From assembly GCA_002424365.1 (NCBI GenBank), contig DIRQ01000080.1, positions 1 to 12,535 on the forward strand: a stretch of DNA of 12,535 bases, in the 5' to 3' direction. The notes under the pieces are model-generated. The model was not told the origin of the DNA, did no database searches, and was given only the letters and a program-made list of their open reading frames with translations. Below, in pieces: positions 6,666-12,535 of the stretch. This DNA comes from Syntrophomonas sp. UBA5432 (GTDB taxonomy: Bacteria > Bacillota > Syntrophomonadia > Syntrophomonadales > Syntrophomonadaceae). How positions within the stretch are numbered: position 1 is the stretch's first letter; the number at the start of each line of letters is the position of its first letter. Made by a program: the position numbers and the translations under genes.

Positions 6666-7550
6666 ATGTATCAGTTTAGAAAAGGAACTGAGCTTCTAAA
6701 TCTCTGCCAGCGTTATGAACTGAATATTGATGAAATTATGCTGCGCTGTGAAATAGAGGAAAGTGGGCAAAGTCGTAAGCAAATCTGGGAATTGATGCAG
6801 GATAACCTGCAGGTAATGAATGATTCGATAATCAAGGGACTGGACCCGGATTTGAAATCAGCTGGTGGATTGGTGGGGGGTAACGCCAGTAAGGTTCAGT
6901 TTTATATGGAAAAAGATAACCTCTGCGGAAAAACCGTACTAAAAGTTATCGCTTATGCTCTGGCAGTGAGCGAATGTAATGCTGCCATGGGTAAAATAGT
7001 AGCTGCACCAACGGCTGGTGCTAGTGGTATCCTGCCCGGTATTCTGGTAGCTTTATCGGAAGAAAAGGGTTATTCCCAGGAAGAATTGATTAAATCGCTT
7101 TTTGTGGCAGCAGCGGTAGGGAAGATTATTGCTACCAATGCCACTCTTTCCGGAGCCGAGGGAGGCTGCCAGGCTGAATGTGGTTCGGCTGCTTCTATGG
7201 CTGCTGCAGCAGCAGTTTTTTTGGCCGGGGGTAGTCCCCAGATGAGCCTGGATGCCGGGGCTATAGCTTTAAAAGGACTTTTGGGACTAGTATGCGACCC
7301 GGTTGCCGGATTAGTGGAAGTACCCTGTTCCAAAAGAAATGGAAATACTGCGGCTATAGCACTAACCAGTGCGGATATGGCCCTGGCCGGAATAAAAAGT
7401 TTTCTACCATTTGACGAAGTAGTGGAGGCTATGTATCGAATAGGTAAAATTATGGTAGCTGATTTGCGAGAAACGGCAGCAGGCGGTTGTGCCATAACCC
7501 CCACTGCCCTGCGTTATGCCGAACAGGTGATAACCCAACAAAATGATTAA
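6666..7550 (+). CDS. sdaAA: L-serine ammonia-lyase, iron-sulfur-dependent, alpha subunit
   Basis: A 294-residue catalytic subunit carrying the [4Fe-4S] cluster. Family motifs include A-A-P-T-A-G-A-S-G-I-L-P-G (113-125), G-A-E-G-G-C-Q-A-E-C-G-S-A (163-175), V-C-D-P-V-A-G-L-V-E-V-P-C (209-221) and A-A-G-G-C-A-I-T-P-T (271-280). C168, C210 and C221 are spaced 42 and 11 residues apart, the spacing I recall for the three cluster-ligating cysteines in characterised bacterial enzymes. C275 lies near the C-terminus. The length is normal for the two-subunit Gram-positive type. A GAGGAGGA lies 6 nt before the ATG. With SdaAB it degrades serine in the cytoplasm, feeding pyruvate to fermentation. No terminator is evident downstream. 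Confidence 0.94.
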   Translation: MYQFRKGTELLNLCQRYELNIDEIMLRCEIEESGQSRKQIWELMQDNLQVMNDSIIKGLDPDLKSAGGLVGGNASKVQFYMEKDNLCGKTVLKVIAYALAVSECNAAMGKIVAAPTAGASGILPGILVALSEEKGYSQEELIKSLFVAAAVGKIIATNATLSGAEGGCQAECGSAASMAAAAAVFLAGGSPQMSLDAGAIALKGLLGLVCDPVAGLVEVPCSKRNGNTAAIALTSADMALAGIKSFLPFDEVVEAMYRIGKIMVADLRETAAGGCAITPTALRYAEQVITQQND

Positions 7551-7650
7551 TTGATAAATTAGATTTGGTGTTATTTACAAGAAGAAATTATTTAATGAAT
7601 TACTTATGCATATTACCTCTACTGGGTAAACTAAGCGAAAATGTGTATTC

Positions 7651-7656
7651 AGGAGG
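7651..7656 (+). promoter_or_regulatory. Ribosome binding site that selects a TTG start
   Basis: A perfect AGGAGG lies 8 nt before TTG 7665. The upstream in-frame ATG at 7641 precedes this site and has no binding site of its own, so TTG is the better start for the transpeptidase gene. Confidence 0.75.
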
Positions 7657-7664
7657 TTATTATT

Positions 7665-8630
7665 TTGCGTAGGGTAGTAGTTTTAATCATAATATTAGCT
7701 CTTGGCTTAATCACTAGTGTACCTTCTTATGGAGCCACCCTAGTAACCCTTAATAAGGAAGAAAAGGTAACCCCACCACGTATAGATCAGCTTAATTATC
7801 CCATTCTCTATTTACAGCAGCCCTGTCTGGAGGGTGACGCCATCTGGTTGGTACAGGCCAGATTGCGAGAAATAGGTTACGATATACAGCCTGATGGCAG
7901 GTACGATGTTGCAACTAGTGAATGTGTAAGAATATTTCAACTGGCGCATGGTATGAAGGATAATGGTGTGGTTACCCCGGAAGTTTGGAAAACACTTATG
8001 GAAGTCGAGCCTGCCTATCCTTGTATGAGTGACAGCAAATCTCAGGATAGATTACTGATTGTAATTGATGTTAAGACCCGTACCTTGGTACTTTATCAAA
8101 ATGATAAAGAAATCAGGCGATATCCGGTGGCGGTAGGTAAATCTGAAACTCCCACTCCATTAGGTGAATGGAACGTAGTACACAAAGGGGTAGGCTGGGG
8201 TAGTGGTTTTGGCACTCGCTGGATGGGGCTTAATGTACCCTGGGGTATATATGGTATTCACGGTACCAACAAACCATACTCTATAGGAACTTATGCTTCC
8301 CACGGTTGTATCCGTATGTTTAACCGTGATGTAGAAAAGCTTTATCCTATGATTCCGCTGGGAACTCCGGTTAAAATTGTGGAAAATGGCAAAATGTTTC
8401 CGGATAATTTAAAACCAGTTGCTCTAAAAAAAGGCTCTTCAGGACAAAGAGTAGTCTATGTGCAGAGTCGCTTAAAAGAATTAGGGATTGAGTTAGACCG
8501 TGCTGATGGGCGTTATGGTAATATGACTGAACTAGCTGTAAAGTATTATCAGGTATGGCACAATCTGCAGTCCAGTGGGGAAATGGATGAGGACACTTAC
8601 CGGTCTATGGGGATGATTAGTACAAAATAA
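7665..8630 (+). CDS. Exported L,D-transpeptidase (YkuD) with two peptidoglycan-binding domains
   Basis: From TTG 7665 the protein has 321 residues. It starts with a secretion signal (M-R-R, a hydrophobic run V-V-V-L-I-I-I-L-A-L-G-L, then S-Y-G-A), so it acts outside the membrane. A peptidoglycan-binding domain follows (W-L-V-Q-A-R-L-R-E-I-G-Y, D-G-R-Y-D, about 55-115). The YkuD catalytic domain (about 130-240) has H-G-T and the signature S-H-G-C-I-R-M, with catalytic Cys215. A second peptidoglycan-binding domain (G-Q-R-V-V-Y-V-Q-S-R-L-K-E-L-G, D-G-R-Y-G-N) ends the protein. The enzyme would form 3-3 peptide crosslinks or attach groups to the wall; whether it acts in growth or sporulation cannot be told. 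An ATG at 7641 would add 8 residues but lacks a binding site. It appears to be a single-gene unit. Confidence 0.92.
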   Translation: MRRVVVLIIILALGLITSVPSYGATLVTLNKEEKVTPPRIDQLNYPILYLQQPCLEGDAIWLVQARLREIGYDIQPDGRYDVATSECVRIFQLAHGMKDNGVVTPEVWKTLMEVEPAYPCMSDSKSQDRLLIVIDVKTRTLVLYQNDKEIRRYPVAVGKSETPTPLGEWNVVHKGVGWGSGFGTRWMGLNVPWGIYGIHGTNKPYSIGTYASHGCIRMFNRDVEKLYPMIPLGTPVKIVENGKMFPDNLKPVALKKGSSGQRVVYVQSRLKELGIELDRADGRYGNMTELAVKYYQVWHNLQSSGEMDEDTYRSMGMISTK

Positions 8631-8740
8631 GGCGTTAATGATATGGTTGTGGAGTAATGAATTGAGGTTAAAACCAGACTGATGTCTAGATAAGGGGTGA
8701 GGTACCAAGTTTATAAATTAACTATATAGCATAGGTTTTC

Positions 8741-8786
8741 TTAAATTCCTTTAGAGTATTCTGAGGACTGTTCTTTAAGAATTTAA
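8741..8786. repeat. Inverted repeat upstream of the YedF-like gene
   Basis: TTAAATTC (8741-8748) and GAATTTAA (8779-8786) are an exact 8-bp inverted repeat separated by 30 bp. The right arm overlaps the proposed -35 of the next gene. It could be an operator or a weak hairpin. In this AT-rich region chance is also plausible. Confidence 0.3.
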
Positions 8787-8810
8787 CCAGGATTATAAAT
8801 GTGCTAAAAT
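8783..8810 (+). promoter_or_regulatory. Promoter of the YedF-like gene (extended -10)
   Basis: TGCTAAAAT (8802-8810) gives an extended -10 (TG-n-TAAAAT). TTAACC (8783-8788) is a 4-of-6 match to the -35, spaced by 16 bp. Transcription would start near 8817, about 30 nt before the gene. Confidence 0.6.
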
Positions 8811-8847
8811 ATAACAATAGTATAGAAAAACATGTATGGGGGCGAAA

Positions 8848-9285
8848 ATGTTGCAGCCCAGGACCAGGTCTCAATTTCCCGCGGTAAATCGTAGCGAAAA
8901 TCTATTGGAAAAGATTCAGCAGGAGCTTGATGTAATTTGTACCATAGAAGGTCGTGTTGTAATACTATTAAGCAGCAATCTTTTTGGGCAGGGAGATAAT
9001 AAGGCGGGAAATATATTAATGGAGGAGTTTACACGTACCCTCAGCCACATGACCGGTATTATTAATACTCTAATTCTGATTAATAGTGCTGTTTTCCTGG
9101 CTACGGAGGGTTCGGAAATGATGCCTTTTTTTAAGATTATGGAGGAACAAGGAGTAGAAATACTATGTTCCGAAAGTTGTTTAAGTTTTTATAGTGTGCA
9201 GGAAAGATTGTCAGTAGGCAGTAAAGCCAGTATGTATACTATCAGTAGCAGACTCTTACAGGCCGGGTGGGTAATAAGCCTTTAA
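8848..9285 (+). CDS. DsrE-like protein resembling the C-terminal domain of YedF
   Basis: A 145-residue protein whose residues 35-145 resemble the DsrE/F-like C-terminal domain of YedF, a putative sulfurtransferase-like protein of selenium metabolism: V-I-L-L-S-S-N-L-F-G-Q-G-D-N-K-A-G, then L-I-L-I-N-S-A-V-F-L-A-T-E-G-S-E, E-Q-G-V-E-I-L-C, and V-G-S-K-A-S-M-Y-T-I. The N-terminal TusA/SirA-like domain with its CP motif is missing and is replaced by about 30 residues of unrecognised sequence. The usual C-G-T-C-L is C-S-E-S-C-L here, so the first cysteine is shifted by one residue. I chose ATG 8848 because GGGGG (8838-8842) lies 5 nt upstream; ATG 8836 would add four residues but has no binding site. 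The function is unknown; sulfur or selenium transfer is only inferred from the fold. It converges on the copper chaperone gene with 11 bp between. Confidence 0.75.
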   Translation: MLQPRTRSQFPAVNRSENLLEKIQQELDVICTIEGRVVILLSSNLFGQGDNKAGNILMEEFTRTLSHMTGIINTLILINSAVFLATEGSEMMPFFKIMEEQGVEILCSESCLSFYSVQERLSVGSKASMYTISSRLLQAGWVISL

Positions 9286-9296
9286 ACTTAGTATTT

Positions 9297-9521
9297 TTAC
9301 TTTTTAACATCAAACCCCAAATCCTCGATTTGGTCTACAATATCTTCCAGTTTTACCTGACTATTGTCAAAGTCAACATTAACAAAACCTTCATTATAAT
9401 AGGCAGTTACTTTGTTAATGCCATCCATTTGTTTGAGAACCGTCTCAATGTTATTTTTACAGTGCTGACAACTCATACCTTCAACCATTAATTTTTTAAT
9501 CATCTTTTTCATCACTTCCAT
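9297..9521 (-). CDS. Heavy-metal-associated domain protein, CopZ-like copper chaperone
   Basis: A small cytoplasmic protein made of one HMA ferredoxin-like domain. The metal-binding loop is G-M-S-C-Q-H-C (C18 and C21 in the 74-residue form), followed by the typical pattern I-E-T-V-L-K-Q-M-D-G-I, A-Y-Y-N-E-G-F-V-N-V-D-F and I-E-D-L-G-F-D-V. Such proteins carry Cu(I) to P1B-type ATPases or to a copper repressor, but no copper ATPase or CsoR gene is visible in the window. The start is uncertain: ATG codons occur at 9521, 9512 and 9503. The last gives M-I-K-K-L-M-V-E-G-M-S-C, closest to ordinary CopZ N-termini, with a GGAAG 11 nt upstream. Even the longest form is normal for the family. The gene is transcribed against the YedF-like gene. 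Confidence 0.88.
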   Translation of the reverse strand: MEVMKKMIKKLMVEGMSCQHCKNNIETVLKQMDGINKVTAYYNEGFVNVDFDNSQVKLEDIVDQIEDLGFDVKK

Positions 9522-9679
9522 TCTTTATTAAGCCCATGTCCGGAGGGCATACCGGTACTCAGCCCAAATTCCATCTGGTTAGTTGGTAAACGACGGAATT
9601 TTATCTTTATTATATACAAACCATTGCACTGTATACGATTAAACTAAATTATTTGGTACAATAAAGGGAAAATTAACCG

Positions 9680-9685
9680 TATAAT
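9680..9685 (+). promoter_or_regulatory. Candidate -10 for the cheW gene
   Basis: A perfect TATAAT lies 74 nt before the CheW start codon. No good -35 is found at 16-18 bp, and TTGGTA (9653-9658) is too far at 21 bp, so this is tentative. No sigma-28-type flagellar promoter was seen in the intergenic region 9522-9759, which otherwise holds only AT-rich sequence and a short GC-rich patch (9531-9560). Confidence 0.35.
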
Positions 9686-9759
9686 GAATATATATCTTCA
9701 AAGTGCACTTCTTTGCTGGACTAATATTGAATAGTTTAAGGGGATAGGAGGGAAAGTAA

Positions 9760-10239
9760 ATGGCCGAAGAAATTCAATTGGTGGTATTTATGCTGAGGCA
9801 TGGTGATATGGTTTGTGAATATGGCGTGCCTATTACCCAGGTTCAAGAAATAATAACTATGACTCGACCTACTCAATTACCACAAGCCCCGGATTTTGTA
9901 GAAGGTATCATTAATTTACGGGGAAAAATCATTCCCATAGTTGATTTAAAAAAAAGATTTCACATGGGGACTTCAGATATTACCAATGATACCCGTAGTG
10001 TAGTAGTAGAGGTAGAAGGACAGACGGTAGGAGTAATTGTTGATGAGGTTAGTGAGGTTTTACGACTGGCAAATAGTGATATTGAGCCAGCACCGGCTGT
10101 AATTGGTGGGATTACTGCGGAATATCTAACTGGTGTGGGTAAAATTGAAGGTCGTCTTTTAATTTTACTGGACATGAATAAGATTTTGACTGACCAAGAA
10201 AAAGCCAACCTGGTCGGTGTAGCCAACGTAGAGGAGTAA
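9760..10239 (+). CDS. cheW: Chemotaxis adaptor protein CheW
   Basis: A 159-residue protein consisting of a single CheW domain, which couples chemoreceptors to the kinase CheA. The family landmarks are I-Q-L-V-V-F-M-L near the N-terminus, Y-G-V-P-I-T-Q-V-Q-E-I, the strongly conserved G-I-I-N-L-R-G-K-I-I-P-I-V-D-L (49-63), V-G-V-I-V-D-E-V-S-E-V-L, and the C-terminal G-R-L-L-I-L-L-D-M-N-K-I-L. TAGGAGGG lies 7 nt before the ATG. It is an isolated gene: no cheA, receptor or flagellar gene is nearby, and an intrinsic terminator follows directly. It may serve a chemotaxis array encoded elsewhere or another receptor-like signalling complex. Confidence 0.93.
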   Translation: MAEEIQLVVFMLRHGDMVCEYGVPITQVQEIITMTRPTQLPQAPDFVEGIINLRGKIIPIVDLKKRFHMGTSDITNDTRSVVVEVEGQTVGVIVDEVSEVLRLANSDIEPAPAVIGGITAEYLTGVGKIEGRLLILLDMNKILTDQEKANLVGVANVEE

Positions 10240-10251
10240 GTACTGTAATCC

Positions 10252-10287
10252 AGCCCTGAAATCATTTCGGTTTCAGGGCTTTATTTT
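10252..10287 (+). terminator. Intrinsic terminator after cheW
   Basis: AGCCCTGAAA (10252-10261) and TTTCAGGGCT (10271-10280) form a perfect ten-pair stem with a nine-base loop, followed by TTATTTT (10281-10287). It makes cheW a single-gene transcript. Confidence 0.92.
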
Positions 10288-10360
10288 ACGTTAAGAAACT
10301 GAAGGGTATAATACTAATATAATTTTGAATTATGAATTATTAAATTTTAATTCAGGGAAA

Positions 10361-10366
10361 GGGAGG
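10361..10366 (+). promoter_or_regulatory. Ribosome binding site that selects the acpS GTG start
   Basis: GGGAGG lies 6 nt before GTG 10373. An in-frame ATG at 10325 is upstream of this site and would add 16 residues unlike any AcpS N-terminus, so GTG is preferred. Confidence 0.8.
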
Positions 10367-10372
10367 ACTCCA

Positions 10373-10750
10373 GTGCTTATTGGTATTGATATAATTGAAA
10401 TAGACCGAGTTAAAAAAGCGGTGGAGAGGACTCCTCGTTTCTTGGAGCGGGTATTTACCAGTCGTGAACTGAGTTATTGTATGGATAAGGCTAATCCCTA
10501 TCCTTCTTTGGCAGTTCGTTTTGCTGCTAAAGAAGCACTACGCAAACTGCATCCAGCGCTTGCCGGGGGAGTGCGTTTTCATGATTTGGAAGTACTCAAG
10601 GGTAAGGATGGCAGGCCGCAGGTCCATCTGCATGGTGAGGCTAAGTACCGCTCACAGTTAGAGGGTATCGGGAAAATATCTATTAGTCTGGCTCACTCCC
10701 GGGAGCAGGCTATAGCCACTGCAATTGCTAAAAAAGGAGTGAAAGAATGA
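10373..10750 (+). CDS. acpS: Holo-[acyl-carrier-protein] synthase
   Basis: From GTG 10373 the protein has 125 residues, the normal AcpS length. It moves 4'-phosphopantetheine from coenzyme A to the serine of acyl carrier protein, activating fatty acid synthesis in the cytoplasm. The N-terminus L-I-G-I-D-I-I-E-I-D-R supplies the Mg-binding aspartate (D6). R-F-A-A-K-E-A-L-R-K (49-58) supplies the glutamate (E54). The C-terminal part has I-S-I-S-L-A-H-S-R (102-110), the typical S-x-S-H-type strand. Its stop overlaps the start of nnr by four bases (ATGA), so the two are translationally coupled. The pair acpS-nnr is common in Firmicutes. No clear promoter was identified; a TATAAT-like sequence occurs around 10307-10312. 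Confidence 0.94.
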   Translation: MLIGIDIIEIDRVKKAVERTPRFLERVFTSRELSYCMDKANPYPSLAVRFAAKEALRKLHPALAGGVRFHDLEVLKGKDGRPQVHLHGEAKYRSQLEGIGKISISLAHSREQAIATAIAKKGVKE

Positions 10751-12294
10751 AATTACTAAAAGCTGATGAAATGAGGAATATCGATCGCCGGGCCAGCACT
10801 GAATTTGGTATACCCAGTTTAATACTTATGGAAAATGCAGGTTTGCGTACGCTAGAGGTAATAGAAGAGATACTGGGTAAGACTGAAAATCGGATGATAA
10901 TTATTCTGGCTGGAAAGGGCAATAACGGAGGAGACGGGCTAGTTATAGCCCGGCACTTAATTAACTCCGGCGCAATTGTTGAAACCTATCTTACCGGACA
11001 AGCGGAAGAGTTGACTGACGATTCGCGTGTTAATTATGAAATACTACTGAAAATGGGGGCACGTATCTTTCCCTTAAGCAATGAAAAAGATCTGGATCCA
11101 TTAATGCTTTCTTTGATGAATGCAGATTTAATAGTTGATGCCTTATACGGTATAGGATTTAAGGGTAGTCTTAATCAGTTTGATTCTCGGTTGGTAAAAA
11201 TGGTGAACTGGTGCCGAGCTCTAGTAGTAGCTGTTGATATTCCTTCCGGCGTAGAAGCTGACACCGGCAGGGTTCACGGTGATGCTATAAGAGCCAACCA
11301 TACAGTAACTTTTGCCCTCCCTAAAATTGGACTGGTTCTGGAACCAGGTAAAGAATATGCAGGCACCCTTAGTGTTGCTGATATCTCTATACCTACGGTT
11401 TTACTTGAAGATAAGACTATTAAAACTAATTTAATTAGTGAAGCCATGCTCAGTGCTCTGATAAAACCGCGTTCGGCCAATTCTCATAAAGGTACATACG
11501 GACATGCCTTGCTGGTTGGCGGTTCACCTGGTATGGTAGGAGCAATAATGATGTCTTCCCAGGCGGCATTACGTACTGGAGCCGGTTTGGTTACAGCTGC
11601 AGTCCCTGAGTCGTTGACTGCAGTGGTAGATTCCAGCCTGATGGAAGTAATGACTGCTCCTCTGGCCGAGACCGGGCAATCGGCTATTGCTCTGGAGGCC
11701 CTTCCGGCTATTGAGAATCTGCTGGGAACGGTATCTGTATGTGCAATTGGACCGGGTATGTCGCGCTACTCCGAAGCCGGTACCATAGTACGTCATATAA
11801 TGGAAAGATCAGGTGTACCCCTGGTAATTGATGCTGATGGTTTAAATGCTTTGGAAAATGATGCAGCCATCCTAAAAGACCGGCAGGTTCCTATTGTTCT
11901 GACCCCCCATCCTGGTGAAATGGCCCGTTTAACTGGGAAAAGTATAGAAGAAATTCAATCTCAGCGTTTGGATATTACTCGCACATTTGCCCAGAAATGG
12001 GGAGTAACTTTGGTGTTAAAGGGGAATAAGACTATTGTCGCCAATCCCTCAGGAGAGGTTTATATAAACATTAGCGGTAACCCGGGAATGGCTACCGCCG
12101 GTAGTGGAGATGTTCTTACCGGAATAATAAGTGGACTTATTGCTCAGGGTCTAAAACCGCAGGATGCAGCCTTTGCTGGGGTTTACCTGCATGGTTTGGC
12201 CGGCGATTTGGCTGCCGGAATTAAAGGGGAACGGGGGCTTATAGCAGGTGACTTAATTTCATGTCTCCCTGAAGTCCTGAAAAAGTTTGCGTAA
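10747..12294 (+). CDS. nnr: Bifunctional NAD(P)H-hydrate epimerase / ADP-dependent dehydratase
   Basis: A 515-residue metabolite-repair enzyme of full length. The N-terminal YjeF_N epimerase domain (about 1-220) interconverts R- and S-hydrates of NAD(P)H: M-E-N-A-G (28-32), A-G-K-G-N-N-G-G-D-G (55-64), V-D-A-L-Y-G-I-G (130-137) and V-D-I-P-S-G-V (163-169). The C-terminal ribokinase-like domain (about 235-515) dehydrates the S-hydrate at the cost of ADP: K-G-T-Y-G-H-A-L-L-V-G-G-S (248-260), I-G-P-G-M (334-338), I-D-A-D-G-L-N-A-L (361-369), L-T-P-H-P-G-E (385-391), L-K-G (424-426) and G-N-P-G-M-A-T-A-G-S-G-D-V-L-T-G (444-459). AAAGGAG lies just before the start, inside acpS. A CBS-domain gene follows after 19 bp with its own GGAGG, so all three genes are probably one transcript. 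Confidence 0.95.
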   Translation: MKLLKADEMRNIDRRASTEFGIPSLILMENAGLRTLEVIEEILGKTENRMIIILAGKGNNGGDGLVIARHLINSGAIVETYLTGQAEELTDDSRVNYEILLKMGARIFPLSNEKDLDPLMLSLMNADLIVDALYGIGFKGSLNQFDSRLVKMVNWCRALVVAVDIPSGVEADTGRVHGDAIRANHTVTFALPKIGLVLEPGKEYAGTLSVADISIPTVLLEDKTIKTNLISEAMLSALIKPRSANSHKGTYGHALLVGGSPGMVGAIMMSSQAALRTGAGLVTAAVPESLTAVVDSSLMEVMTAPLAETGQSAIALEALPAIENLLGTVSVCAIGPGMSRYSEAGTIVRHIMERSGVPLVIDADGLNALENDAAILKDRQVPIVLTPHPGEMARLTGKSIEEIQSQRLDITRTFAQKWGVTLVLKGNKTIVANPSGEVYINISGNPGMATAGSGDVLTGIISGLIAQGLKPQDAAFAGVYLHGLAGDLAAGIKGERGLIAGDLISCLPEVLKKFA

Positions 12295-12313
12295 TAGATT
12301 GGAGGTTAAGAAT

Positions 12314-12535
12314 ATGTTAGCTCGAGAGATTATGAGCCAGGATGTTATTACGGTAAGTCCGGAAGAAGAGGTTGATAAAGCAGCCCGAATTTTACTCGAA
12401 AATAAAATTAGTGGTCTACCGGTAGTGGATGCCAACAATCATGTAGTGGGTATAATTACAGAAAAAGATTTAATAGTCAGGGCCGGTGAGTTAAAAGTAC
12501 CATTTTATATTACTTTATTTGATAGTATTATTTTT
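12314..12535 (+). CDS. CBS-domain protein, N-terminal part (cut by window edge)
   Basis: An open frame of 74 codons begins at ATG 12314, with GGAGG (12301-12305) 8 nt upstream, and runs off the window. The protein starts M-L-A-R-E-I-M-S-Q-D-V-I-T-V-S-P-E and continues K-A-A-R-I-L-L-E-N-K-I-S-G-L-P-V-V-D, then V-V-G-I-I-T-E-K-D-L. This is a complete first CBS motif, the usual adenine-nucleotide-sensing module, which normally occurs in pairs. The second CBS motif and any C-terminal domain lie beyond the window, so the specific role is unknown. Its position right behind acpS-nnr suggests co-transcription. Confidence 0.88.
   Translation, partial: MLAREIMSQDVITVSPEEEVDKAARILLENKISGLPVVDANNHVVGIITEKDLIVRAGELKVPFYITLFDSIIF

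Noticed and set aside
7070..7504. Minus-strand open frame of 144 codons
   Set aside because: It is antisense to the Ala/Gly-rich part of sdaAA and shows no protein-family features.
8690..8800. T-box or attenuator leader before the YedF-like gene
   Set aside because: No T-box GGTGG-type core, no terminator with a T tract and no amino-acid gene downstream.
9267..9491. Plus-strand open frame of 74 codons after the YedF-like gene
   Set aside because: It is antisense to the CopZ-like gene, whose GMSCQHC motif is unmistakable.
9531..9560. GC-rich patch with TACCGGTA as a copper-repressor operator for the CopZ-like gene
   Set aside because: The palindrome is only 8 bp and does not clearly match a CsoR or CopY site; too weak to call.
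9960..10265. Minus-strand open frame of 101 codons
   Set aside because: It is antisense to cheW and crosses the terminator stem.
1..12535. CRISPR array, tRNA, insertion sequence or prophage
   Set aside because: No regularly spaced repeats, cloverleaf sequences, transposase or phage genes were seen on either strand.

Overview
The window reads as chromosomal DNA of a low- to mid-GC Gram-positive anaerobe, most likely class Clostridia. Reasons: strong AGGAGG-type ribosome binding sites, several TTG/GTG starts, an oxygen-sensitive two-subunit iron-sulfur serine dehydratase, a yybP-ykoY-type riboswitch with an intrinsic terminator, and an acpS-nnr gene pair. A Syntrophomonas-like lineage is possible, but I cannot confirm it without a search. 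No phage, transposase, tRNA, rRNA or CRISPR is visible.

Layout. (1) 1-513, minus strand: the 5' end of a P-type cation ATPase gene, preceded by a leader with the hallmarks of the yybP-ykoY manganese riboswitch. The 3' strand of the aptamer's closing helix is also the 5' arm of a terminator hairpin, so the two folds exclude each other. (2) 594-2734, plus strand: a YyaL/DUF255 thioredoxin-fold protein with CHWC motif, ended by a clear terminator. (3) 2749-5750: promoter, Fur-type operator, Fur/Zur-family regulator and znuA-znuC-znuB, apparently one zinc-responsive uptake operon. (4) 5781-5924: an intergenic palindromic element of unknown nature. (5) 5976-7550: sdaAB-sdaAA, L-serine dehydratase. 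(6) 7665-8630: exported L,D-transpeptidase with a peptidoglycan-binding domain on each side of the catalytic domain. (7) 8848-9521: a stand-alone DsrE-like protein resembling the C-terminal half of YedF, convergent with a CopZ-like copper chaperone. (8) 9760-10287: a lone CheW with its own terminator. (9) 10373-12535: acpS, nnr and the start of a CBS-domain gene, tightly packed and probably co-transcribed.

The genes are mostly housekeeping, with a recurring metal theme: probable Mn-controlled export, zinc uptake, copper chaperoning and an Fe-S enzyme. AcpS uses CoA to activate acyl carrier protein, and Nnr repairs hydrated NAD(P)H. The most interesting items are the riboswitch/terminator ahead of the ATPase, the Fur-box-like operator on a zinc-type operon, the unexplained palindrome ahead of sdaAB, and the YedF-like protein with a rearranged cysteine motif.
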